Shown: piece after piece, positions 18,528 through 26,934 of the stretch
Layout of the letters: the number at the start of each line of letters is the position of its first letter
Position numbering within the stretch: the stretch's first letter is position 1
Origin: Candidatus Flexicrinis affinis
Lineage (GTDB): Bacteria; Chloroflexota; Anaerolineae; Aggregatilineales; Phototrophicaceae
DNA: 64,000 bases
Direction of reading: 5' to 3'
Assembly: GCA_016716525.1 (NCBI GenBank)
Contig: JADJWE010000002.1
Coordinates: forward strand, 248,001 to 312,000
Translations under genes and position numbers: made by a program
Notes under the pieces: model-generated
What the model saw: only the letters and a program-made list of their open reading frames with translations
Told to the model about the DNA's origin: nothing
Databases searched by the model: none

Positions 18528-19903
18528 CAAGCGATCGTCGTTTGTTGCTGACGTTCTACGGAGACGACTTTACCGGCTCCACGGACGTCATGGAGGTGCT
18601 GGAATGGGCGGGCATCCCGGCGCTGCTTTTCCTTGAGCCGCCCTCCCCGGACGTACTTGAGCGGCAGTTTCCCAACGTGCGGGCAGTCGGCGTCGCCGGC
18701 GTCAGCCGCAGCATGAGCCCGTCGCAGATGGATCACGAACTGCCGCCGATCTTCTCTGCGCTCAAGGCGCTCGACGCCCCCATATTCCACTACAAGGTCT
18801 GCTCAACGTTCGACTCTTCGCCAACCGTCGGCAGCATTGGTCAAGCGATCGAGACGGGTCTGCGCATCTTCGGAGAGCAGACTGTTCCGCTGATCATCGG
18901 CGCTCCGTTCCTGCGGCGCTACGTCGCGTTCAGCAACCTGTTCGCGCGGGTCGACGACACGACCTATCGCCTCGATCGGCACCCGACGATGAGCCGGCAT
19001 CCGGTCACACCCATGACCGAGGCCGATCTCCGGCTCCATCTGGGTGAACAGACGACACGGCGGATCGCGGCGATGAACGTCCTGCATCTCGGTATGCCGT
19101 ACGCCGAGCGGCGCGCCTACTACGATCGACTCGAGGACAACGGCGCGCAGATTGTAGTGTTCGACACGATCGATGACGAGCATCTAGCCGCGATTGGGTG
19201 TTTGCTCTTTGAACTGTCGTCGGGGCATGACGGCAGTCGCCCGTTGTTTCTGGTCGGATCGTCCGGCATCGAGAAGGCGATTACACTGGAACGTGCATTC
19301 GGCGGTTCGGGCGAGTCGAGCGCGCCGTCGTCTGTCGCCTCGGTCGACCAACTCGTCGTCGTGTCCGGAAGCGCTGCACCCGCCACTGCCGATCAGCTCC
19401 GCTGGGCCGAAGCCAACGGCTACGCGATGATCCGACTGAACGCCGCCCAGCTGGTCGACCGTGAATCGGCCGACCGCGAGCGTGAAGCCTCGGTCGCTCA
19501 GGCCGTAAGCCTGATCGGCTCCGGCGCCAGCGTGGTGCTTTACAGTGCGCTTGGGCCGGACGACCCGCATATCAGCGAGACCAAGGCGCATCTCGCCCGC
19601 ATGTCGGTCGATCCGCAGTCGGTCGGTCAACGCCTCGGCACGCAGCAAGGCATGATTTTGCGCGCGATCCTTGAACGTACAGGCTTGCGCCGCGCCATCG
19701 TTACCGGTGGTGACACGTGTGGTTACAGCGCACGTCAGCTCGGAATCTACGCTCTGAGCGCGGTCATGCCGGTCGCTCCGGGCGCGCCACTTTGCCGCGC
19801 CTACTCCGGCGATCCGGCCTTCGACGGGCTGGAGATCTCGCTAAAGGCCGGTCAAGTGGGCAAGCCAGATTACTTCGGAAGCATTCGACAGGGTTTCGTT
19901 TAG
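18524..19903 (+). CDS. oiaK: Four-carbon acid sugar kinase family protein, probable 3-oxo-isoapionate kinase (OiaK)
   Basis: A 459-residue DUF1537-family kinase. The N-terminal substrate domain begins with YGDDFTGSTD (D14, D15), and the C-terminal nucleotide domain carries IVTGGDTCGYSARQLG; both are family hallmarks. In apiose clusters this family phosphorylates 3-oxo-isoapionate to the 4-phosphate used by the RuBisCO-like protein immediately upstream. The GTG start at 18524 overlaps the preceding stop (GTGA); an upstream in-frame start at 18437 would run back into the RuBisCO-like gene. Thirteen bases separate it from the ApnO-like gene. Confidence 0.85.
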   Translation: MTSDRRLLLTFYGDDFTGSTDVMEVLEWAGIPALLFLEPPSPDVLERQFPNVRAVGVAGVSRSMSPSQMDHELPPIFSALKALDAPIFHYKVCSTFDSSPTVGSIGQAIETGLRIFGEQTVPLIIGAPFLRRYVAFSNLFARVDDTTYRLDRHPTMSRHPVTPMTEADLRLHLGEQTTRRIAAMNVLHLGMPYAERRAYYDRLEDNGAQIVVFDTIDDEHLAAIGCLLFELSSGHDGSRPLFLVGSSGIEKAITLERAFGGSGESSAPSSVASVDQLVVVSGSAAPATADQLRWAEANGYAMIRLNAAQLVDRESADREREASVAQAVSLIGSGASVVLYSALGPDDPHISETKAHLARMSVDPQSVGQRLGTQQGMILRAILERTGLRRAIVTGGDTCGYSARQLGIYALSAVMPVAPGAPLCRAYSGDPAFDGLEISLKAGQVGKPDYFGSIRQGFV

Positions 19904-19915
19904 GAGAACAACACC

Positions 19916-20767
19916 ATGACGATGAAAGTTGCACTAATGGGCGCGGGCGGCAAGATGGGCCAGCGGCTCACAGATAACCTGATGAAACTGCCTGACCGCT
20001 ACGACATGTCGTATATTGAGGTCAGCGAGGTAGGCGTGGCAAACCTTGCCAAGCGTGGGCTGAAACCAACGCCACAGGACGTTGCGCTGAAAGACGCCGA
20101 TGCGGTCATTCTTGCCCTCCCCGATCGCCTGATCGGCAAGATTACACGTGGCATGATCGAGGACTTGAAACCCGGCGCGATGGTTGTCAGCCTCGACCCG
20201 GCAGCGGCCTACGCCGAAGTCATTCCACTGCGTTCCGACCTCACGTACTATGTCTCGCACCCGTGCCATCCGCCGCTGTTCAACGACGAGGTGACGGAAG
20301 ACGCCCGCACCGACTGGTTCGGTGGTGTTAAAGCCAAGCATCATATTGTCTCGGCCCTGCATCGCGGCCCGGAGGCCGACTGGGCCAAAGGCGACCAGCT
20401 CGCGCGCGACATGTACGCACCCGTGTTGAACAACTATCGCATCACCGTCGAGCAGATGGCGATCCTCGAGCCGGCGCTGGTCGAAACTTTCGCGGCGACC
20501 TGTATCTCCGCGATCAAAGAAGCCTATGACGCAGCTGTCGAGATGGGCGTGCCGGCTGAAGCAGCTTGGGAGTTTCTGTCCGGCCACGCGCGCATCGAAT
20601 TCGCCATCATTTTCGGCTTTTCGGGCTTCCCCTTCAGCGACGGCGCCAAGCTGGCGATCCGCAACGCCTACGAAAAGATCTTCAAGCCCGATTGGAAGGA
20701 ACGCATCATGAATCTCGACGCGCTGAAGGTCAGTGTGGCCGAGATCACAGACAGCCTCGATCGGTAA
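19916..20767 (+). CDS. apnO: Putative D-apionate oxidoisomerase (ApnO-like)
   Basis: A 283-residue NAD-dependent oxidoreductase. The N terminus is a Rossmann fold (KVALMGAGGKMGQRL), followed by DADAVILALPD and a helical C-terminal domain as in phosphogluconate/ketol-acid reductoisomerase relatives. The family enzyme ApnO converts D-apionate to 3-oxo-isoapionate, the substrate of the kinase gene next door. A clear ribosome-binding site (AGGAGA, 19902-19907) sits 8 bases before ATG 19916; ATG 19922 is a second possibility. The context of RuBisCO-like protein, kinase and lactonase makes this assignment fairly strong. Confidence 0.78.
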   Translation: MTMKVALMGAGGKMGQRLTDNLMKLPDRYDMSYIEVSEVGVANLAKRGLKPTPQDVALKDADAVILALPDRLIGKITRGMIEDLKPGAMVVSLDPAAAYAEVIPLRSDLTYYVSHPCHPPLFNDEVTEDARTDWFGGVKAKHHIVSALHRGPEADWAKGDQLARDMYAPVLNNYRITVEQMAILEPALVETFAATCISAIKEAYDAAVEMGVPAEAAWEFLSGHARIEFAIIFGFSGFPFSDGAKLAIRNAYEKIFKPDWKERIMNLDALKVSVAEITDSLDR

Positions 20768-20779
20768 GGAGGCGCAGGC

Positions 20780-21862
20780 GTGTTTGGTCTGGCACACTAT
20801 CAGGCAGTGCTCGCGGCAGTCGGGGAGGACTATCATACCTTGCCGCTCGGCGCTGGGGCTGTAGCGCTAGTAACCCGGCGCGGCGGCCGTGTGCTGGGAG
20901 TCTTTCCGCCTGACGGCGGCGCAAACCTACTATGGACCAGCAGCGCGTTCGACTCGTCCGAAGCGTTCCGTGCCTTCACCGCACGCACTGACGGATGGGC
21001 GTGGAACCTCGGTGGCGACCGCTGCTGGATTGCCCCTGAAATCTCGTTCAATGTACGCGACCGGCGCGACTTCGCCGGGACCTGGCAGATACCATACGCT
21101 ATGGACCCGGGCGCCTATGAGCTCGGTGTCAATGGCGATAAGGTGTCGCTCAGCGCCAATATGTCGCTGACAGCGTATCGTCACGGCGCCGAGCTCGGAC
21201 GCGCGCGCCTGCGTCTTGTTCGAACCCTTCTGCCATCGAAAGATCCGCTCGATGTCGGCTCGCAGTTCGGGAACAGTATCACCTATGCCGGCTATGAACA
21301 ATACGTCACGCTGTCCTCACTCGATAGCGACTTGCCGGTTCCGGTGGAGATGTGGAATCTTGTGCAGCTCAACGCAGGCGGCACGCTGCTGATCCCGGTC
21401 GTCGGAATGGTGCGATCATCGACATATGTCGGAAGCGCACCGGGCTTTGCCCAGACCACCAGCGGCAGCGTACTCCATCTGCCGCTGGATGGGCGTAGTC
21501 AGTTCAAGATCGGCTACAAGGCGTTATGTATGACGGGCCGCATGGGTTATCTGGGATCCTTCCCTGATAGTCGAGCCTATCTGATTATTCGTAACTTCTT
21601 CAACGACCCGGCCAATGTTTACGTGGAAGAGCCGCCTGACCAACCCGGCAATCGGGGTCACTCGGTGCATGTGTATAACGACGGCGGCACGTCGAATAAC
21701 GGCCAACCCTTCTGCGAGATGGAATGCAGCGGGAGGTCCATTGGCACGGAGGGTACGGTTGGCCGGCGTACCGTCTCCGACGCACTGGCATTGTGGACGT
21801 ATGTCGGCAAGCGCGCACAGATTGATGCAGTCGCGCGCGACCTGTTAGGAAGCACAACATGA
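20780..21862 (+). CDS. DUF6786-like protein of unknown function in the apiose operon
   Basis: A 360-residue soluble protein, beta-rich by eye, that resembles the DUF6786 group and might adopt a galactose-mutarotase-like sandwich. No catalytic motif is certain; aromatic-rich stretches (DGWAWNLGGDRCW, GRMGYLGSFPDSRAYL) suit a sugar-binding surface. It starts with GTG 20780 behind a near-perfect ribosome-binding site (AAGGAGG, 20766-20772) and its stop overlaps the next gene (ATGA), so it is firmly part of the operon. An apiose anomer mutarotase or a lactone-handling role would make sense because apiose has several furanose forms; this is inference. Confidence 0.6.
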   Translation: MFGLAHYQAVLAAVGEDYHTLPLGAGAVALVTRRGGRVLGVFPPDGGANLLWTSSAFDSSEAFRAFTARTDGWAWNLGGDRCWIAPEISFNVRDRRDFAGTWQIPYAMDPGAYELGVNGDKVSLSANMSLTAYRHGAELGRARLRLVRTLLPSKDPLDVGSQFGNSITYAGYEQYVTLSSLDSDLPVPVEMWNLVQLNAGGTLLIPVVGMVRSSTYVGSAPGFAQTTSGSVLHLPLDGRSQFKIGYKALCMTGRMGYLGSFPDSRAYLIIRNFFNDPANVYVEEPPDQPGNRGHSVHVYNDGGTSNNGQPFCEMECSGRSIGTEGTVGRRTVSDALALWTYVGKRAQIDAVARDLLGSTT

Positions 21863-22677
21863 CAAAACTCGGTCTAGGTAGTTATGGAGTTGCATGGGGT
21901 ATTGGCGTCCACGGTTACGCACAGCCGGAAAACCCCATAACCCCGATGGGATTGCTCGAATTCGCCAGGTCGCTCGGCCTGCAGCTTGTGCAGTATGCGG
22001 ACAATCTGCCGCTCGATGCGCTCGATCCCCAAGCACGCAAGGCGCTGTGCGACCGTGCAAGCGCGTCTGGAATCTCTATCGAGGTCGGCACGCGCGGGAT
22101 CGCGACGGATCACTTACGAACCTACATGGAGATCGCGCACTACTTCGGCTCCCCGATTCTGCGCGTGGTGGTCGATACAGCCGCTCATCACCCGGATCCG
22201 GCTGAGGTCATCGACTTGGTCGGTGCCGTCCTGCCGGACCTGCATTCGGCAGGCATTACGCTCGCTATCGAGAATCACGATCGCTTCAAGGCGACCGCGC
22301 TGGCCGATATCATGCGAACCCTGGACGACCCGCACGTTGGCATCTGCCTCGATACCGTCAATTCGTTCGGGGCGTTGGAAGGGCCGGATGTCGTTGTTGC
22401 CGCGCTCGGCCCATTCGTGGTCAACCTGCATTTGAAGGAGTTTGTTGTCCGACGTGCCCCACACAACATGGGGTTCGAGGTAACCGGTGCGCCAGCCGGT
22501 CAGGGGATGCTGGACATCCCGCGGCTACTCAACTCATTGCGCGCATTCGGCCGGTCGTTCAACGCGGTCATTGAGACGTGGTTACCCCCGCAAGCGACGA
22601 TGCAGGCCACGATTGACACCGAGCGCGACTGGGTATCTCAAAGCGTCGGCTATTTGCGCGCCCTTATCACGGACTGA
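21859..22677 (+). CDS. Xylose-isomerase-like TIM-barrel protein, possible 3-oxo-isoapionate decarboxylase (OiaC) or isomerase/epimerase
   Basis: A 272-residue AP_endonuc_2-type TIM barrel. Probable metal ligands are visible in order: E in AIENHDRF, D in CLDTVNSF, H in NLHLKEF and E in VIETWLPP. The same fold is used by the non-phosphorylating apiose-pathway enzyme OiaC, which decarboxylates 3-oxo-isoapionate to L-erythrulose, and by many sugar epimerases. If it is OiaC, the operon holds both the kinase/RuBisCO-like route and the direct decarboxylation route. ATG 21859 overlaps the upstream stop by 4 bases. Confidence 0.75.
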   Translation: MTKLGLGSYGVAWGIGVHGYAQPENPITPMGLLEFARSLGLQLVQYADNLPLDALDPQARKALCDRASASGISIEVGTRGIATDHLRTYMEIAHYFGSPILRVVVDTAAHHPDPAEVIDLVGAVLPDLHSAGITLAIENHDRFKATALADIMRTLDDPHVGICLDTVNSFGALEGPDVVVAALGPFVVNLHLKEFVVRRAPHNMGFEVTGAPAGQGMLDIPRLLNSLRAFGRSFNAVIETWLPPQATMQATIDTERDWVSQSVGYLRALITD

Positions 22678-22687
22678 AGGAACTACC

Positions 22688-23716
22688 ATGTCAAAACTGC
22701 GTTTCGCGATGTTCGGAACTGGATTCTGGTCGACCTTTCAGCTTGGCGGCTGGCTGCAGACCGGTGAAGTCGAATGTGTCGCACTGTACAATCGCACCAA
22801 ATCAAAAGCCCTCCGCCTGGCGGCACAATTCGGCATACCGGAGGAGTCCGTCTATGACAGCGCCGAGGCGTTGCTCGACAATGAACAGGTCGATTTCGTA
22901 GACATCTGCACGGCAGTTGAAACACACTATCCGCTCACCAAAATGGCCGCCGAACGCGGCCTGCCGGTGGTGTGTCAAAAACCAATGGCGACGACCCTCG
23001 CGGAGTGCGAAGCGCTCGTTCAGACATGCGCAACCGCCGGGGTTCCGCTGTACATCAACGAGAATTGGCGCTGGCAGTACCCGATACGCGCGTTCAAGTC
23101 GGCGCTCGATCGCGGCGGCATCGGCACCGTGTTCCGCGCCGTGATCGACTATCGCAACAGCTTCCCGGTGTTCGACAATCAGCCCTTCCTCAAGGAGCTC
23201 GAACAGTTCATCCTGACCGATATCGGCAGCCACATTCTGGACACCGCCCGCTTCCTGTTCGGCGAGCCGGTTTCGCTGTACTGCCAGACATACCGCGTCC
23301 ACCCAGACATCAAGGGCGAGGATGTCGCAACTGTCACGTTGGCAATGGAGAGCGGTGCTGCCGTTGTGTGCATGATGAGCTATGCCAGCCCGCGCGAACA
23401 CGACCGTTTCCCGGAGACGTACATTCAGGTCGAGGGCGCATCCGGTTTCCTGGAGCTGGCACCCGACTTCTGGATCCGTGAAACCGTTGGCGGCCATACG
23501 ACATCTGAGCGGCATCGCCCGCCGCGCTTCGAGTGGGCCGACCCGGCGTACGATCAAGTGCACTCCAGCATTTATCCGGCACAGCTGAACATCGCGCGTG
23601 CGCTCAAGGGGATTGAACCAGGTGAGACATCCGGCGTGGACAACCTCAAGTCGATGCAGCTCGTCTTCAAGTCGTACGAGTCTGCTGCCGCGAATCAGGT
23701 TGTTTCGCTTGTCTAG
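22688..23716 (+). CDS. apsD: Gfo/Idh/MocA-family dehydrogenase, probable D-apiose dehydrogenase (ApsD)
   Basis: A 342-residue NAD(P)-dependent sugar dehydrogenase. The Rossmann start is FAMFGTGFWSTFQLGGW; the family EKP motif appears as CQKPMA; NENWRWQYP and the LTDIGSHILD helix line the sugar site. ApsD of this family oxidises D-apiose to D-apiono-1,4-lactone, exactly the substrate needed by the ApnL-like protein. ATG 22688 is chosen over the longer open frame from 22487, which overlaps the TIM-barrel gene; the leader carries AAGGAAC. It is the last gene of the operon, 47 bases before a decayed IS element. Confidence 0.75.
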   Translation: MSKLRFAMFGTGFWSTFQLGGWLQTGEVECVALYNRTKSKALRLAAQFGIPEESVYDSAEALLDNEQVDFVDICTAVETHYPLTKMAAERGLPVVCQKPMATTLAECEALVQTCATAGVPLYINENWRWQYPIRAFKSALDRGGIGTVFRAVIDYRNSFPVFDNQPFLKELEQFILTDIGSHILDTARFLFGEPVSLYCQTYRVHPDIKGEDVATVTLAMESGAAVVCMMSYASPREHDRFPETYIQVEGASGFLELAPDFWIRETVGGHTTSERHRPPRFEWADPAYDQVHSSIYPAQLNIARALKGIEPGETSGVDNLKSMQLVFKSYESAAANQVVSLV

Positions 23717-23763
23717 CATGTAACTATACCCGTGGCGTCCAACTCGAAACGTCCTGCGCGGCT

Positions 23764-24796
23764 TGTGTGATTCGGAGAGATCATTACTCATAGATCAAGG
23801 AGTAGTGCATCGATGGATCGGGAACAGAAGCAGCGCCTCGGATGGGTGAAGTTGTATTTGGAAACGGGTGATGCAGGAATGACCTGTCGCCGCTGTGGCA
23901 TTTCGCGACCAACGTTGCGAAAGTGGATCAGACGCTTTCAAGCAGAGAGAGAAGACGGATTGCGCAGCCGAAGTCATCGTCCCCTGCCCACACCTGGTCA
24001 GAAGGTGCAGGCTCAGCAGGTCGGCTGGATCATGTAGCTGCGCAACGCCAGAAATCTGGGCGTCCGACGTATTCAAAGTGAACTATTGCGTCTACATCGC
24101 CTGAAGTTATCGCTTTCTACCCTGCACCAGTCTTGACCGAACAAGAGGCGAAAGCGCTGCGTCGGCAGAGGCGATACAGCCAAGGGGAGCGCTATACGCG
24201 GCCTATACCTGGGGAACGGGTGCATGTTGACACCATTAAGATTGCGCCCGGCATCTATCAATACACGGCTATCGATGACTGCACCCGATGGCTGCAGACG
24301 GCTCTTTACTCCCGTCGAAACGCTGAGAATTCGCGCGAATTTCTCGAAGATGTCATTCAAGCAATGCCTTTTCCGGTCCAGCGCATCCAGACTGACCGTG
24401 GTACAGAATTCACCGCCTACGATGTCCAGGAGATGTTGTCCTTCCTCCGCACCAAGTGGCGGCCTGTCCCACCACGCTCACCTCATCTCAACGGCAAAGT
24501 TGAGCGGGTCCAGCAGACAATCTTAGATGAATTCTACCCGACCGTTGATCTGAACAATGCTGACCTTCAGAAGCTCGACCTTCTTCTTTGTGATTCGGTT
24601 TGGAATTACAACTACGAGCGGATTCACGGCGTGTTGGGTAAGCCGCCAACGGAACGGCTGACGGAACGGGTATCCAAAGTGCCGCATTGGGAAGTCGTAG
24701 ACGAGGCGTTCAGTGCCGTAAAGGAGTATCTGCATCTGCGCCGACTCGGCATCTACATCTACCTTGGGGAGTGAAACCGTCTTCCCAAATCACACA
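23764..24796 (+). mobile_element. Decayed IS481-family insertion sequence
   Basis: About 1.03 kb bounded by imperfect inverted repeats: TGTGTGATTCGGAGAGA (from 23764) against TGTGTGATTTGGGAAGA read inward from 24796, about 13 of 17 matching. No target duplication is visible beside the ends, so the boundaries are approximate or the site has drifted. It contains one broken transposase gene and separates the apiose operon from the convergent minus-strand gene run. Confidence 0.7.
23813..24774 (+). pseudogene. IS481-family transposase, broken by a stop codon and a frameshift
   Basis: The N terminus carries the helix-turn-helix (GMTCRRCGISRPTLRKWIRR) and the C-terminal piece from 24133 has the DDE integrase core: D in HVDTIKI, D in TDRGTEF and E in NGKVER, then YNYERIH. 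Two lesions are visible. A TAG at 24035-24037 interrupts the first frame, which otherwise continues (LRNARNLGVRRIQSELLRLH). A one-base loss near 24127-24134 then shifts the remainder to another frame. The element is therefore not autonomous. Confidence 0.85.
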
Positions 24797-24916
24797 AACG
24801 ACGGGTTAGCTGTGGTGCCCGCGCCGGTCTAGGTTACTCAAGCACCCAGGCGCAGTATCACGTCGATCCCGGCAGCGCAAGGCGTTGGCGGACGAAACCG
24901 CGCACCGTGAAGCCGC

Positions 24917-25525
24917 TTACAGGTTCCTGCTTGCCCATACTAAATGACGTGCCGCAGTGACCAGGACAAGCGCGCCGAGCACCACGAACAAAGTCTGAAG
25001 CTGACCAGGAAAGAGGAAGAACAGGCTGTAGAACACGATCGCCTCGAAGCCTTCGATAATCCCGCGCGGCATGTGGACGGTGGTGAGGTCGCCGCGCTGG
25101 CGCGCGCCGCTGTTGCGCTGTTCGAGGATCGAGCTCAAATAGAGAAACGCGCCAGCGTTGATATAGAACGTACCCAGCAGGAACGCGAGTGCGAGGAACA
25201 ATTCCAGCGATGGTGCGCGCAGGGTGAGACCGATGGGGATGACGGCGTACATCGCGAAATCGACCAGTTGATCGACATATCCGCCAAAGACGGACTGGCG
25301 GCCAGTCGCGCGGGCGACAGACCCATCCAGGCCATCGAGCGCCCGGTTCGCCCACCACAAAAGCAGCCCGAGCACCATACTGCCCTGCCACCCGGCGACA
25401 GCGGCCCCAAGCCCGACGATCCCGCCCGCAGCGGTGATGGTCAACGGAGAGAGGTAGCGTCCGGCCTCACGCGCAAATGGCCGATACACCGTATCTTTTG
25501 CGCGACGCAGGGTAGAATCAATCAT
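24917..25525 (-). CDS. CDP-alcohol phosphatidyltransferase family membrane protein
   Basis: A 202-residue integral membrane enzyme. The complete family signature is present (DGLDGSVARATGRQ then GGYVDQLVD), i.e. the four aspartates that bind the metals and CDP-alcohol. Several hydrophobic helices follow. It would transfer a phosphatidyl or related group from a CDP-activated lipid to an alcohol; the acceptor (inositol phosphate, glycerol phosphate or other) cannot be told. The start overlaps the upstream oxidoreductase stop by 4 bases. It is the last gene of the long minus-strand run and looks like housekeeping lipid metabolism placed at its end. Confidence 0.85.
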   Translation of the reverse strand: MIDSTLRRAKDTVYRPFAREAGRYLSPLTITAAGGIVGLGAAVAGWQGSMVLGLLLWWANRALDGLDGSVARATGRQSVFGGYVDQLVDFAMYAVIPIGLTLRAPSLELFLALAFLLGTFYINAGAFLYLSSILEQRNSGARQRGDLTTVHMPRGIIEGFEAIVFYSLFFLFPGQLQTLFVVLGALVLVTAARHLVWASRNL

Positions 25526-26934
25526 CCGAACAGTCTCACAACTCGTTTGAACAGTCTTCCCGCCACGCTTTCAAGCAGCTCCTTGACCAGCACCCGGGCC
25601 AACGCCTTGCGCGCGACATCCGAGTACGTCGGATAGGCGTGGATCATGCTGGTCATGGTGCGCAAGCTCACGACCGTTTTGATGACGAGCTGATACTCAA
25701 GGATCATCTCGCCGGCGCGGTCAGCGACCACCGTGGCGCCGAGCAGTTCGCCGCGTCCGCGATAGACCAGCTTGATGAACCCGTCCATGTCGTCTTCTGC
25801 AACCGTCCGGTCACCGAGCGCGGTCAGCATGACATGCACTTTCACGGCATCGCCGTATTTCACCCGTGCCTCTTGCTCGGTCATACCTACGTGCGCAACT
25901 TCCGGATCGGTAAACGTCACCCATGGCACAACTTCATCATGGCCTTTCGCCTTGCCGACTGGAAGAAGCGCGTTGCGGCCGGCTACCGCCCCTTGAAAGC
26001 CGGCATAGTGCGTGAACTTGGGCCCAGTCGTAACATCGCCAATGGCGTAGATGTGCGGGACATTCGTCTGCAGGTGGTCGTTCACCGCAATACCTTGATT
26101 GGAATACATCACGCCGGCACGTTCCAGATCAAGCGTATCGACGTTTGGCGTACGGCCCACGGCCACCAGCAGCATGTCCCCCGTAACCATCGCGCCGTCC
26201 TTGAGCGTCAGCGTGATCTCGTCGCCGTTCGCCGCGGCCGCCGTCACAAGCTGTTCGACGATCGTGATGCCTTCGTCGGCAAACACGCGCCGCAGCACGT
26301 CCACCGCGTCGCGGTCGTCGCGCGGCATTACCTGATCGCCGATGAGCGTGACCTGCGCACCAAGCCGGCGGTACGCCTGCCCCATCTCCATACCGATCGG
26401 GCCGGCGCCCATAATCAACAGATGGCGCGGCAGGCGGTCGTTGTCGAAGAAGTCGCGGTTGGTCTTGAACGGCACTTTATCCAAGCCGGGGATCGGTGGA
26501 ACCGCAGGCCGTCCGCCGGTGGCGATGATGAACGTCTTCGCTTGAATCTGGCGCGTACCGACACGTACCATATGCGGATCGACAAAGCGCGCCTCACCGG
26601 TGATGGTCTCTACGCCGCGTTTCGCGACCGCCTCCGGTGTCTCGTGTTGATACACCTCCCGAATGACGCTCTGCACATAATCGCGAACAGCCTGCATATC
26701 GACAGCCGCTGAGCCGACCGCCACCCCGTAGTCCGGCGCAATACGCACCGCGTGCGCCAGCTTGGCCACGTGCAGCAGCGCCTTGCTGGGCATACAGCCC
26801 GACCACGTGCAGTCACCGCCGATGTACTCGCGCTCGATCAGCACGACCTTGCGCCCCAGTTCGCCGTTGAACGACGCGGCTGTCAAGCCGGCCGATCCGC
26901 CGCCAATAACCGCCACATCGTACACCTCAGTCAT
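25522..26934 (-). CDS. FAD-dependent pyridine nucleotide-disulfide oxidoreductase (mercuric-reductase-like)
   Basis: A 470-residue flavoprotein. GGGSAG (residues 11-16) binds FAD, the redox pair is C42/C47 (GGDCTWSGCMPSK), and a second Rossmann motif (LIMGAGPIGMEMGQ) binds NAD(P)H. At the C terminus the dihydrolipoamide-dehydrogenase HAHPT motif reads HAYPTYSD, so the catalytic histidine is replaced by tyrosine, as in MerA-type relatives. The heavy-metal domain and C-terminal vicinal cysteines of true mercuric reductase are absent. Substrate is unknown. It overlaps the TVP38 gene by 8 bases; this pair commonly occurs together. Confidence 0.85.
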   Translation of the reverse strand: MTEVYDVAVIGGGSAGLTAASFNGELGRKVVLIEREYIGGDCTWSGCMPSKALLHVAKLAHAVRIAPDYGVAVGSAAVDMQAVRDYVQSVIREVYQHETPEAVAKRGVETITGEARFVDPHMVRVGTRQIQAKTFIIATGGRPAVPPIPGLDKVPFKTNRDFFDNDRLPRHLLIMGAGPIGMEMGQAYRRLGAQVTLIGDQVMPRDDRDAVDVLRRVFADEGITIVEQLVTAAAANGDEITLTLKDGAMVTGDMLLVAVGRTPNVDTLDLERAGVMYSNQGIAVNDHLQTNVPHIYAIGDVTTGPKFTHYAGFQGAVAGRNALLPVGKAKGHDEVVPWVTFTDPEVAHVGMTEQEARVKYGDAVKVHVMLTALGDRTVAEDDMDGFIKLVYRGRGELLGATVVADRAGEMILEYQLVIKTVVSLRTMTSMIHAYPTYSDVARKALARVLVKELLESVAGRLFKRVVRLFG

